64,000 nt of DNA from Ilyonectria destructans. Lineage: Eukaryota; Ascomycota; Sordariomycetes; Hypocreales; Nectriaceae. The stretch lies in assembly GCA_020740775.1 (NCBI GenBank), contig JAHEWK010000008.1:1178001-1242000 (forward strand), written 5' to 3'. The position numbers were made by a program, and so were the translations under genes. Shown here piece by piece: positions 9,857 through 20,440 of this stretch (the first letter of the stretch is position 1; the number at the start of each line of letters is the position of its first letter). The notes beneath the pieces were generated by a model. The model did not search any database, was not told the origin of the DNA, and saw only the letters and a list, made by a program, of their open reading frames with translations.

Positions 9857-12800
9857 ATGTCTAACCCCGCAGACTACACCGTCGGCTGGATTTGCGCCAT
9901 CAGCACCGAGCGTGTCGCTGCAGAAGCCTTCCTCGATGACGAGCACGACGGACCTGATTATGTCTCCCCTCGTGACAACAACGATTATACATTGGGCAGA
10001 ATTGGAAAACACAACGTCGTCATCGCTGTCTTGCCAGACGGAGAGTATGGCACATCCTCAGCTGCATGCGTTGCGAGAGATATGCTTCATACCTTCCCCA
10101 ATGTGAGGATCGGCTTAATGGTCGGTATTGGCGGCGGCGTCCCAAGCCAGACACATGATATTCGCTTAGGTGATATTGTTGTGAACGCTACGCGCGACGG
10201 CAAGAGTAGTGTTGTGCAATACGACTTTGGCAAGACAATACAAAATCAGGCTTTTCAGACAACAGGCTTCTTGGACCAATCTCCAACGGTGCTACGAACA
10301 GCATTGAGTGGACTTAAAAGCCAATACGAGCGCAGAGGCCATGGGATCGAGGATACTATAAACGCTATCCTAGACAAGACCCCCCGCATACGAAAGAAAT
10401 ACAGGCGCCCGGATTCAAGCAGCGATATTTTATTCTGCAGCGATGTTATTCATCCTTTAGACACAGAGACAGCCTGTACGAGCTGTGACAGGAACAATCC
10501 ATTTGGCTTGAAATCACGATCTGAACGGACCGAGGAGGACGATAACCCAGCTATCCACTACGGCATTATCGCCTCATCGAACCAGCTCATGAAAGACGCC
10601 ATCCTTCGAGATAAGATTGGAGCGGAACACCATGTCCTGTGTTTTGAAATGGAGGCGGCCGGGTTGATGAACCATTTTCCTTGTCTAATCATTCGGGGCA
10701 TATGCGATTATTCCGACTCGCATAAAAATAAGGAGTGGCAAGGATATGCAGCGATGGCGGCTGCTGCGTATGCCAAGGATCTCCTTTGCCGTATACCGCC
10801 CAACAAGGTTGAGGCAGAGAGGCGAATAATGGGAGTCTTGGAATCTAGTTGGTACTTCCTTCATATGCCTTAACAGTACTGTCTCTAACTATATTAGTGC
10901 AGGGCACTTTGAGTCATATCCAATCGACAGCAGTTGAAACGAGCACCAACATTGAGGAAATACGCTCTGATAGCCACCTCACACGGATCAAACAATGGCT
11001 CTCACCTCCAGACACATCAACCAATGCCAACTATGCCAGGGAAACTCGACATCACGGAACCGGTAGATGGCTTTTGAATGCCCCTGCGTTCAAGGAGTGG
11101 AAGCTCGGATCACTACAGCATGTCTGGCTCCACGGGATGCCCGGGTGCGGCAAGACTATTATCAGCACTACTGTTTTTGATGACCTAGTAAAGATGAACG
11201 ATCACACCACCCTCAACTTCTTTTTTGTCTTTAGCGATACGAAGAAGCAAAATCTAGCCGACATGCTCCGCTCACTCGCCTTCCAGCTATACACCCAGCG
11301 GATCGAGTCCAAGAAGGAAATGGACAGCTTATTCACAGCTCATGGGGATGGTCAGAAACAGCCAGCATCTAAAACTCTGGCTACATCGCTGGCAGCGATG
11401 ATGCAAGCTTCTGGGAAGATTTTCATCGTCCTTGACGCTCTAGATGAGTGTTCTGTGAGAGGCGAGCTGCTCACGTGGATGGAGAGCTTTTTCTCCGATC
11501 CTAGTCTTGCTCATGTTCAAGTCGTTGCCACTGGACGACCAGAAGAAGAGTTCCAGCGTTTCTTCCGCGGTTCATTTGGAGAAAATCATTGCATCCCCAT
11601 GGATGCGGAGTCGGTGAACAGAGATATACGCGCCTACATTGAAGCTAGACTTGAGCAGAGCCCAGAGTTCAAGAAGTGGGCGTCATCGCCGTCTGTATTG
11701 AGACAGATTAAGGACGGCATTGGATCTAAGGCCGACGGCATGTAAGTTCACCTGCCCAATGAGAGCTAGTGCGAATAACTTTCTGTATATTGACATGTAT
11801 ATGCAGGTTCAGGTGGGTAGCATGCCAGCTAGATAGCCTCGAGACGTGTTTCGATCGGGAGGCAATCGAAAAGGCTCTCGAATCACTTCCAAGAACCCTG
11901 AATGAGACGTACGACCGCATTCTTGCGAGTATTCCTCCAGAACGCAAGCACAAGGCGACTCGTCTACTACAATTTCTTGTGCATACCGAGCGACCTTTGA
12001 CTATTGAAGAGGCTGTGGACGTGATTGCTGTCCGCCTTGACAATGGTGGGTCTTTCGACGTAAGAGATCGGCTGCCTTGCCCGTCCGACATAACAAGATT
12101 CTGTCCAAATTTAGTCACGCTTGTGACAGCTTCCCAAGATCTAATGGAAACACAAGAACTACAACTGGCTCATTTCTCGGTCAAGGAATACCTTTTGTGT
12201 TTCCATGTTGAAGGGCTTAACTACATGGATGCTTCAATCGACATCACGGAAACGTGTCTGACTTATCTCAGTTGTGTGGCAGAAAACCGAATACATGGGG
12301 CGCGATTCCCACTAGCACAATATTCAGCTGAAATATGGATGGATCATGCTCGGCTAGCTGAGAGTTCAGAGCGTGCCCGAAAACAGATTGTTCGTTTTCT
12401 GACGACTGAAAAAACGTACAGGGCGTGGACTCGGCTTTTTCAACCTGACAAGCCATGGTCTTTGCCCCCACCGGAGACAGATGCACTACCACTCTACTTC
12501 GTTTGCTTTAAAGGTCTCAAAGCAACTGCAGAAGCGTTGGAGCCAACAAAGACAAATGTTGATGCTCGAGGGGGAAATCGTCCAAACGCTCTGCAAGCTG
12601 CATCCTTACAAGGGCATCGAGAGATTGTGCAGATGCTATTGGATAGGGAAGCAGATGTCAACGCCCAGGGCGGAAAAGAATATGGCAACGCTCTCCAAGC
12701 TGCTTCAATCTCAGGCCGTCAGGAGATTGTACAGATACTCCTGGATAGGGGAGCAGATGTCAGGGCCCAGGGTGGAGGATTTGGCAATGCTCTCCAAGCT

Positions 12801-13430
12801 GCATCATTCGAAGGCCATCAAGAGATTGTACAGATACTCTTGGATAGGGGAGCAGATGTCAATGCCGAGGGTGGAGGATTTGGCAATGCTCTTCAAGCTG
12901 CATCCTCACAAGGCCATCGAGAGATTGTACAGATACTCTTGGATAGGGGAGCAGATGTCAGGGCCCGGGGTGGAGGATTTGGCAATTCTCTTCAAGCTGC
13001 ATCCTCACAAGGGCATCAAGAGATTGTACAGATACTCTTAGATGCGGGAGCAAATGTCAATGCCAAAGGGGGACTACATGGCACTACTCTCCGAGCCGCT
13101 TCAAAAAAAGGCCATCAAGGTATTGTACAGATACTCTTGGATAGGGGAGCAGATGTCAATGCCGAGGGTAGGGGATTTGGCAATGCTCTTCAAGCTGCAT
13201 CCTCACAAGGCCATCAAGAGATTGCACAGATGCTCTTGGATATGGGAGCATATGTCAGTGCCGAAGGGGGACCACATGACACTGCTCCCCGAGCCGCTTC
13301 AAAAACAGGCCATCAAGGCAATGCCCACAGGATGTCTAGATTTTTTTCCTTCGCTCCATCACCTGTATCATTCAATGAACGTCGGCGGATGTTCGAGATG
13401 CTCGAGTTGGGTAACAGACATCGACACTGA
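9857..13430 (+). CDS. Fungal NOD-like receptor: PNP_UDP - NACHT - ankyrin repeats
   Basis: Three exons (9857-10847, 10898-11741, 11807-13430) give 1152 residues. The N-terminal domain (about 1-310) is a nucleoside phosphorylase/nucleosidase-like (PNP_UDP) module with GIGGGVPSQTHDIRLGDIVV, a FEMEAAG motif and ICDYSD. The central NACHT NTPase has Walker A GMPGCGKT (410-417) and Walker B FIVLDALDEC (around 506-515). The FRWVACQLDSLETC segment then leads to the helical region. The C-terminus has at least seven 33-residue ankyrin repeats (about 870-1110) of the form GNALQAASxxGHQEIVQILLDRGADVNAEGGGF. Family knowledge: fungal proteins of this build are NLRs linked to non-self recognition and regulated cell death, with the repeats as sensor and the N-terminal domain as effector. 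The first intron (10848-10897) is the least certain junction. The last repeat breaks down near residue 1115, and the remainder continues in other frames. Confidence 0.88.
12582..13330 (+). repeat. 99-nt tandem ankyrin-coding repeat array
   Basis: About seven and a half head-to-tail copies of a 99-nt unit (the first is 102 nt), many nearly identical at DNA level, especially around GAGATTGTACAGATACTC and GATAGGGGAGCAGATGTC. The high nucleotide identity suggests recent duplication or concerted exchange. Because the unit is a multiple of three, the other forward frames also stay open through the array. Confidence 0.9.
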
Positions 13431-13560
13431 GGGGGGATTATTAGGCAATGCTCTCGAAGTTGCGTCAGAACAGGGATATCGACAGATTGTACAGATGCTC
13501 TTGAATAGGGGAGCGAAATTCAATGTCTAGAGGGGGAGACTATGGCAACTCTCTTTACGT
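13331..13560 (+). pseudogene. Frame-broken remnants of further ankyrin repeats
   Basis: Beyond the last intact repeat, ankyrin-like sequence continues in shifted frames. TDIDTEGGLLGNALEVASEQ is readable one frame over (about 13417-13530, ending in TAG). A further start of a repeat, RGGDYGNSLYVSV, lies in the third frame from about 13523. Two successive frame changes and two stops indicate decay of the 3' end. I looked for an intron that would restore the frame and found no phase-compatible pair of normal length. Confidence 0.6.
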
Positions 13561-13801
13561 CTCTGTTACTAAGAGATTAAGAGGATTTCTTTTAGTTCCA
13601 ATAGTAATCACTCGCTACAATGGTCGGCTACGAAAGCCCAACCCAGAAACAAGCCCGACGTGTTCCCATACTCGGAAATTGAACCAGGCTCTCCAAGCAT
13701 CTAGAACAAGTAATATAGTGTTTTATCGTATTCATCTTCAAGCTAACTAGCCCCTAATCTAGACTCATTATTACTTACGTTAAAACTCTCTGTCTCGGCA
13801 C
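13431..13801. other. NLR 3' tail and convergent intergenic region
   Basis: The first part is decayed repeat sequence described separately. The rest lies between convergent genes, with no other feature seen. Confidence 0.4.
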
Positions 13802-15912
13802 TCACAACCGGACTTTCCGCTCCTCTTCAATAAGCCTCCTCTGCAGCACATCCAGCATCTCCTTCTTCACTCCCAAGGCCGCAAATGTCGCCCTAGCCAC
13901 CGAAATCCCACACTCATCCCGCTCTTCGACGCGGTTCTCGCTCCGCTTGTTGAAGTGGACGCCCAGTTCCGGTTCGTAGCAGTTATCCTCGCTGCGCGCG
14001 GCCCTAAGCGCGCAAATCTCCTTGGGTTTGCACGACCCAGTGCAAGTCTCGGGGCTCCAGCCGCGACTCTTGCGTGCGAGATATGCCTTAAAAGCAGAGT
14101 CGTCGGAGTCAATCAGGGCAGTGACGTTGTGCCAGAAGGCGGCGGTGAGCTCGGCGCCTGAGTCGGTAACTGGCGGGGTGAGAAGTGAGCCGTAAGCCTC
14201 TTTGGCGGAGTAGTACTTTGTCCACACGGGGCCGGTGGTCTGGAAGGCTGGATTGGTCATGTCGGCAATGTATGTTGTTGAGTCAAGGATGCCAAAAGTT
14301 ACGGGGTCGACATCGTAGACTCGGAACGATGGCATGCCCGCGGTGGGAGTCAGAGAGGGGCCGATGTAAGAGGTGACGAGAGCGTTGGAGAACTTTCGGT
14401 CCGAATAGTCGGCATAGCTGATTTGGAAGTGGTCTTTGTGCGTGTGTCCAAAGAACATGGCTGCAATAGTCGCCGAGTACCGGGAAACGACCTGGTCGAG
14501 ATAATTTGACTGGTCGTGGAAGCAATCCTGGTCTCCGAGAGGCATGTGGCCCACAAGATATACACGCTCTCCCGCCTTCTCCGCGGCATCAAGCTCCTGC
14601 ACGAGCCAGGCAATTTGGTCACTGGGGTCCTGGATCATGGTCTTCTGGTACAGCCAGTAGTTTCCGCGATAGTTCATGTTGGTGTTGAGAGAGATGACGC
14701 GCAGGTTGCCGTTCGGGTACCGGGTTGAGTAGGTGCCCAGCTTCTCTGTGTCGGCGGCGGCTTCGACATCGATCCAGCCGGACCAGAGTCCCGATAACAG
14801 GTCGTAGATCCACTGGCTTACATGGCCAACCGAATTGGGCTGGAAGGCGTTGGCGGGATTGGCTTCGTGGTTACCAGCGGTTCCGTACACAATGCTGAGC
14901 TTCTGGCTCATCATTTCGTAGGCGTGGGTTACTGGAAAATGTCAGTATCACATCGACTCAATCAGGTGATGCCCACGCACTCTGTTCCACGTTATAGGGC
15001 TGGCTTGTGTTCCAGACTGCATGATCAACAATATCTCCCGTGAAGATCGTAAATGCCACATCTGGTACGATATCGTTGATTGCGGCATACATGCTCTCCT
15101 CGAGGCTGATAGGAACATCGCAGTTGTGGTCTCCGTTGGGTCCAGCAGGCGAGCTAGTGTTGCCAGGCTTATCTGCTTCGGTGTACGGCCTAAGTACAGA
15201 GGTTATTATATGTCCTTGTTAATACTATTTCCTTACATACCTGCAACAGATGGGCTTGGTACACTTGGCATTCGATCCCTCGACATAGAGGGGATCAATG
15301 TGGATATCGGAGTAATGAACCACCTTGATCGGATCCCGTCCGCTGGGTGCAGGACGACCAGTGGTGGGCTTCTTGGATGGGAATGGGACAGACCATTCCC
15401 TCACATCTGGATATTCGCAAATCCCGAGAAAGGTAATACAGAATTCCTTTGAAGTCCTGGACCCGATGGTCATGCCTCTAATTGCCTTGGCAATGATGGG
15501 CCCCTCAAGCTCGATAGCTCCATCACAGACATCGTCGTCTTCGGCCTATATTGTTTTAGCGTTATCCACCAGAACGGTGTCTGGATTAACTTACTCCGGA
15601 CAGCTTGCAAATCTCCTGAAGAACGTCAATTAAAGCCTGGTCGCCCAAGAGCGCAAGGCCTTTAAGCGCCACCAAGAGCGTCTACGTCTTGTCAGTCTCG
15701 GTTCAATCGACCCTCGAAGCAGAAATACTAACTTGGCAACCCGCACACGACGCACTATCCTCGAAGTCCTTCCAGATATCTTCCACCCAGCTCCTAGATT
15801 CGATTTCTCGCTCAATGTGGGCCAGATCTCGCGCAGCGACTCCAGGGCCTTCAGAGCCGACAACGCTCTGCACAAGGCCGATAGAGGCGGCAAGCAGCGT
15901 AGAAAATAGCAT
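13802..15912 (-). CDS. Acid sphingomyelinase-like phosphodiesterase (secreted)
   Basis: Five exons (15912-15733, 15681-15595, 15545-15241, 15189-14981, 14931-13802) give 636 residues, all in phase. An N-terminal signal peptide (about 1-19) is followed by a saposin-B-like cysteine domain beginning at CAGCQ near residue 57, and then a calcineurin-like metallophosphatase domain. Metal-binding motifs are YSDIHIDP (168-174), FTGDIVDH (240-247), GNHE (280-283), GHMP and FGHTHKDHF. A short cysteine-rich C-terminal segment (ETCTGSCKPKEIC) follows. Known family members cleave sphingomyelin to ceramide and phosphocholine in acidic or extracellular compartments. The natural fungal substrate may be another phosphosphingolipid. 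The saposin domain arrangement fits the SMPD1 type. Confidence 0.9.
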
Positions 15913-16986
15913 CTCGAAACCGGATACGCGATCGTCGTCTTTTTTTAGACCTCCGTAAGGATGTGGTTGATACTTAAACTCAGTGTAAATGAGCGGCCGT
16001 GTGCATGAAACGACGGTTTAGGGCGTCTTAGCAGCAGGATATATTTTCCATACCGCTCGGTCTCACTTAATAAACCCGTGACAGCCCCATCTCACGGGCT
16101 CTCGCGCCTGTGTTCCTCTGGCTCTGGCGGCCGGCTGACCGGCTTGCTAAGATGAACCCGAGGATCCGCACTCGAGATGCATTCAGGTGGCATCCAATGG
16201 GAGCAGGCACGCGGCCCATGCACCCCGGAGCTGTAGTTGCATTAGGAAGTTCGCCTTTGAGGGGATTGGCATCGGGTAGAAATAGCCGTTCGGCGATATA
16301 TTACGGCTGCGTAGCGGACGATCCCATGGTCGAATCGCGGGGGGCTGTGACCTCACGGGCTCATGTGATGGTAGGTGGCATGGCAAGTTGTTGGTGGTTG
16401 TGGTCATTTGATTGGTCTTGCATGGATATTACACCTAAACGCAAGCCAAAAAACTCGCGTTATGCGAGCACAACCATCGCAACTCTCGAAAACTACCAGG
16501 TTCCAGTCGGTGATCGTCTTGGGACACCGAGCAGGCAATGCAACCTGACCAGGATGTCGGCCTGAACATTGCCTTTTCCCCTCACTCGCAATAGTCTTCC
16601 TGCAGTCTTCACATGGTTGCCGAACAACCACTACCCATCCGAGGTAACACGAGACAGCCTGAACCAAACAAAAGGTTTTGCGATCTGAATACAGAATAAG
16701 CTTGAGATGTGAGATTTTGGTATTCCGCTGACAACTCGAGTGACGTCTCCAACCTGGTTTTCTCTAATAATATACACGTTACCCAACACCATTTTTGCCC
16801 TATTCCAAACGCTCATTATGCTGAGATGTTACTTATACACGGTGACGCCCCCTACAGGTTGTGTCAGACACCGCCTTCTTACAAAATATACTACATGTCT
16901 CATCATTGAACGTTTCTCTCCCACCTCATGTATCCCAGTTCGTCTCCCAGCTAGTCGCCTTGCGCCATATTGCTATTTCGCTCAGG
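15913..16986. other. 1.07 kb intergenic region
   Basis: Holds the promoter of the sphingomyelinase gene and the 3' flank of PET127. The open frame at 16110-16565 has no recognisable domain. Nothing else is seen. Confidence 0.45.
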
Positions 16987-19900
16987 CTAGGGCTTCACGT
17001 CAGCTGGAAGTGGCCGTCTGTCCCACGCAACTTTTACGGGGTTGCCTGCTTCAGACTGGTTGACCAGTTCCCTATAGCTCTTGCTCAACTCCACCTTTCG
17101 TTCTAGACCACCACCCCACATGTTATACCACTGCTTAGATCTGACCTCAGGGTCGTGCTTGAAGATGTCAGACCGACGCTTCTTGACCTGTCCATATATT
17201 CTCCTGGCTCTCTCATCCGGTAGCTCGGTGATGGCGTACTGAATACTCCAGTCTCGCGTGTACTTCATCCACGGCTCATCACAGACGCGATCCACGAATT
17301 CGCCTTGGACTCTGTTTCGGACAGTGACGTACATGCCGAACAATTCATGAACCTTGGTGTCAATATCAGGCCCGATCGCGTCTGAGTCGATCTCTGGGTT
17401 GACCTGTTCGGTTGGCCGAGTACCCTCCTCGGGGTTCGTTTTGCCCGAGTCAGGAATGGTCTGGCTTTCACTGCCGTCCGCATCTGATTGACTTGATTCC
17501 ACCGCCAGCTCAGACAACACTTGCTCGAAGGTTCGCATGTTGGACGATTTGTGGTTGACGCCTTGTGCCACTTTCATGATGAGATCTTTCAACGATGAAT
17601 CCGAAACCATATCGTTGTCCGAGGAAGTGATATCCTCTTCAACCAGATCCGCTGCGCGTGCACCAATCTCTTCGATCTCATTGGTAGTGGTTCCAACTGT
17701 CACCTCGCTTGACTCAGCGGCATAGGTAAAATTCTCCGAAGTGTCCGTGGGGGTTGATGTTGCTTCATCGGTTTGGTGGGTTGCTTCTCCATCATACAAG
17801 ATCTCCCCAGGAGACGAGCTCAACCCTTCATCAGGCCCTCCGTCAACATTAAGCATACCTCGCCCCTGTTCGTCGCTGTGTGGTTGTTGCTCCTCTATTG
17901 ATGCTTCGGTCGTGTCCTTGCCCTCCGAGAGCTCACCAGTCAAAGCCTCAACCAGAGCTTTCAGGTAGGACTCCTTCTGGGCATCCGACTTCCCGCGGAG
18001 GAGACCACTCTGCTCCAGAGCTTCATGAATGGCGTCCCTCACAGTTTGTAAACCCAGTGCGTCGTTTTCCACAGTCTCGTCAACCTTTGACATCAATTCG
18101 TCCCACGTGTTTTGGTCCCGAGAACCGTCTCCCTGTGTAACCTGATCCGGTAGGTCCTCATCGACTTCGTCGACTTCTCCATCCAGCTGAGCAGACTGTG
18201 CCTCGTATTCTTTGCGCGCAAGCCCTAGGATCTCGGTTTGAAACTTCGCCACAGATTTCTGACCCTGCTTCTGAATATGCGAGATCATCTTATCGTCGAC
18301 TGGCTCGGCGAAAAAGTAGGTCAGGGGAGGATTTGTTTCCCGAGTCTCTACGTGCAATCGCAGTGATTTTCCTGGGAATCGCTTTGATGCCCTGTCTAAG
18401 AGATCGTTCAAGAGAGTTAGACTGGCCTTGAACTCATGATCTCCCACATGTAAGTCCCTGGTCCCATGAAGGGCATAATCCATCTCTGCGAGACTGATGT
18501 ACTGAAACCCGAAGATCCGCTGCGTGTTGTGAAAAGCAACGAAGATGCCATCCATTCGCCCCATTCGCACTTGTAGCGAGTATTTGAGGAATGCAGATCT
18601 AATCATATCGTAGTACTCTCGCTCGTACGACAGCCATTGACCGGTCCGTTTTTGAATCTCATAGCCCACTCCTTTCTCATAGTCACCCACGTCCATACGA
18701 ATCGACACCACTGCTCTAGTCTTGAGATCGAACATTCCGGTACCAGGCAGTCTAGGGTCGTGCGCATCAAGCTGAGAGCGCATCAGAAAATCGCCCAGGG
18801 TTGTGTAGTGGAATCCTTCGTCGGCATTCTTTTCCTCTTCCGACAATTGGTGTGAACGAGCCCGACTGTACTTTTCAAATTCCTCCTTTGGCAAAGTGAG
18901 AAGCTTCTCCATCGATTTTCCGAGCATGCTGAGGATATTCGCGGTATCGAACTTTTTGTCTGCGTCAATTGCGTACACTCCATCCTTGAAGTTCGCGAAT
19001 GCAGCAGCGGGTGCTCGTGTGATTTTTGTGAATGACTCAAACTCGACCTTGAACGAGCGGGAGAGTGTACTGAAGTTTGGCTTTCTCCAGGCCGAAAGGA
19101 GAAAGTGGAAGTGGGACAATATAGCTGTCATGCTCGACGTAGAACCACAGTACTTTTTGCCATGTTTTGCGCAAAGATTTCTAAGCTTCATGTCCTTAGA
19201 AGATGTGACGTATTCTTTGAGGGCGTTAAAGTCGAATTCCTTGACTGGCATGATCGAGGCGAGGTGTGGATCGAAGTTGAACACCCGCGACCGGGGATCT
19301 TGAAGATCATAAACTCCAGGGTTGAAGAGAACCCGATCTAGGTCGTGGGAAAGTCTCGGGACCTCTGGGGGTTGATCATCCTCGACGGGTGTAAGGGTTA
19401 GGTTGCGTGGCTTTATAGTTGTCAACTCCCAATCGGCGTTCTTCCTAGTCTTTCGCTTGGGCTTCTCGGAGACGGCGGGGTCTGCCACGCCGGTGATATG
19501 CGGTGGAGAATGAAATGGATCTTTCTTGGATACAGCAGCCTCTTGTTGAAGTTTTTCTCGTAGCGAAGTCCACATACCCGTGGTTTGTCCCAGACCTCCA
19601 AGCTCCACTGTTGTAGCGGTGTCCTCGGTTGAACGATTGTTCTTTTTCTTTTTCTTCATTTCCTTCTTTGGAGACGATTCATCTACCTCCTTCACACCAT
19701 AAACCTTTCGCACAACATCCAACGCCTCATCGAAGTTGTCCGATCCCTCCAAGGCAGGATTCGAGTTTGTGGCCCACTCAAGATGCTCTTCCCGAATTGA
19801 TTGTGAGCCTGCTTCCCAATCAATGGTTGATTCGGCGCTCGAGTCTTGTTCCTGTTCTTGTTGTTGTTGAAGTATCTTTTTCTTTAATGTTTCGACAAGT

Positions 19901-20109
19901 TCTTCTGCTTCTTTGATTGCGGAGGGGAGATCCTTCAAGCGCTCGTCGAGTTCGGCAGAGGGAGCTTTCGAAGCTTCGGGCTCTTCAGGCTTGCTGTCAG
20001 TCGCAAAAGTCCGGCATCGTGCTGCACGGAGCTCGAAAGAGCGCAGGGAAGGGCGAAATAGCTGCACATATTTGGCCGATTGGCCAGCGCCGCGCCTGAG
20101 ACGAAGCAT
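16987..20109 (-). CDS. PET127: Pet127-like mitochondrial RNA-processing protein
   Basis: Single exon, 1040 residues from the ATG at 20107-20109. That start is chosen because the product then opens with MLRLRRGAG and a stretch rich in Arg and Ser and poor in acidic residues, a typical mitochondrial presequence. The frame is open a further 68 codons upstream, but that segment is unlike a mitochondrial leader. The conserved Pet127 core spans roughly residues 260-590, including FNPGVYDLQDPRSRVFNFDP, HFHFLLSAWRKPNFSTLS and MGRMDGIFVAFHNTQRIFGF. In yeast, Pet127 is a mitochondrial membrane-associated protein needed for 5' processing and stability of mitochondrial mRNAs. The C-terminal third has a long acidic Ser/Thr-rich insert and then a conserved-looking end (KELFGMYVTVRNRV-like region). 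The N-terminal portion has a predicted coiled coil with a Gln/Glu run. Confidence 0.88.
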   Translation of the reverse strand: MLRLRRGAGQSAKYVQLFRPSLRSFELRAARCRTFATDSKPEEPEASKAPSAELDERLKDLPSAIKEAEELVETLKKKILQQQQEQEQDSSAESTIDWEAGSQSIREEHLEWATNSNPALEGSDNFDEALDVVRKVYGVKEVDESSPKKEMKKKKKNNRSTEDTATTVELGGLGQTTGMWTSLREKLQQEAAVSKKDPFHSPPHITGVADPAVSEKPKRKTRKNADWELTTIKPRNLTLTPVEDDQPPEVPRLSHDLDRVLFNPGVYDLQDPRSRVFNFDPHLASIMPVKEFDFNALKEYVTSSKDMKLRNLCAKHGKKYCGSTSSMTAILSHFHFLLSAWRKPNFSTLSRSFKVEFESFTKITRAPAAAFANFKDGVYAIDADKKFDTANILSMLGKSMEKLLTLPKEEFEKYSRARSHQLSEEEKNADEGFHYTTLGDFLMRSQLDAHDPRLPGTGMFDLKTRAVVSIRMDVGDYEKGVGYEIQKRTGQWLSYEREYYDMIRSAFLKYSLQVRMGRMDGIFVAFHNTQRIFGFQYISLAEMDYALHGTRDLHVGDHEFKASLTLLNDLLDRASKRFPGKSLRLHVETRETNPPLTYFFAEPVDDKMISHIQKQGQKSVAKFQTEILGLARKEYEAQSAQLDGEVDEVDEDLPDQVTQGDGSRDQNTWDELMSKVDETVENDALGLQTVRDAIHEALEQSGLLRGKSDAQKESYLKALVEALTGELSEGKDTTEASIEEQQPHSDEQGRGMLNVDGGPDEGLSSSPGEILYDGEATHQTDEATSTPTDTSENFTYAAESSEVTVGTTTNEIEEIGARAADLVEEDITSSDNDMVSDSSLKDLIMKVAQGVNHKSSNMRTFEQVLSELAVESSQSDADGSESQTIPDSGKTNPEEGTRPTEQVNPEIDSDAIGPDIDTKVHELFGMYVTVRNRVQGEFVDRVCDEPWMKYTRDWSIQYAITELPDERARRIYGQVKKRRSDIFKHDPEVRSKQWYNMWGGGLERKVELSKSYRELVNQSEAGNPVKVAWDRRPLPADVKP

Positions 20110-20440
20110 TGAAGCACGTCGCAATCGAGTTTGGTGTGGTGTTGAACAAAGACAAGCTATGATGCACTTGAGGAAGCGGGTCGATAAGAAAATTAGACAG
20201 AAGATCTCCAGAGCCCGTATCGATAACGATCGATAAGGAGAGCACCCCGGCAATACTCCGGCTGCCAGCCACAATCTATCGCACGTGGTTGGCCAACAAG
20301 GGTCAGCTCCCACGTCCTCCGTATCAGTACCTACGTACGCATGCCCGTCCTGGTGATAGCTCTCTACCTAATCCTCGTCGCGACACCACGACACTGACCA
20401 AAGCGCAGTCTCACCAGGGGCAGAGCCTCTCACAGCAGAC
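20110..20440. promoter_or_regulatory. Divergent promoter between PET127 and HID1-like genes
   Basis: 331 bp separate the two start codons, so this compact region must hold both promoters and 5' leaders. It contains the palindromic-looking ATCGATAACGATCGAT near 20218-20233. No motif is assigned with confidence. Confidence 0.5.

Noticed and set aside
13320..13425. Intron that would rejoin the shifted ankyrin repeats
   Set aside because: The only phase-compatible GT...AG pair gives about 37 nt, shorter than any other intron here and without a branch site; other pairs lead to immediate stops.
12481..13530. Two long open frames overlapping the ankyrin array in other frames
   Set aside because: They are products of a 99-nt repeat (divisible by three) that lacks stops in the alternate frames; the peptides lack any domain.
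20110..20313. 68-codon upstream extension of PET127
   Set aside because: The downstream ATG at 20109 starts a clear mitochondrial presequence; the upstream segment is Cys-rich and unlike one, and it would overlap the divergent promoter.
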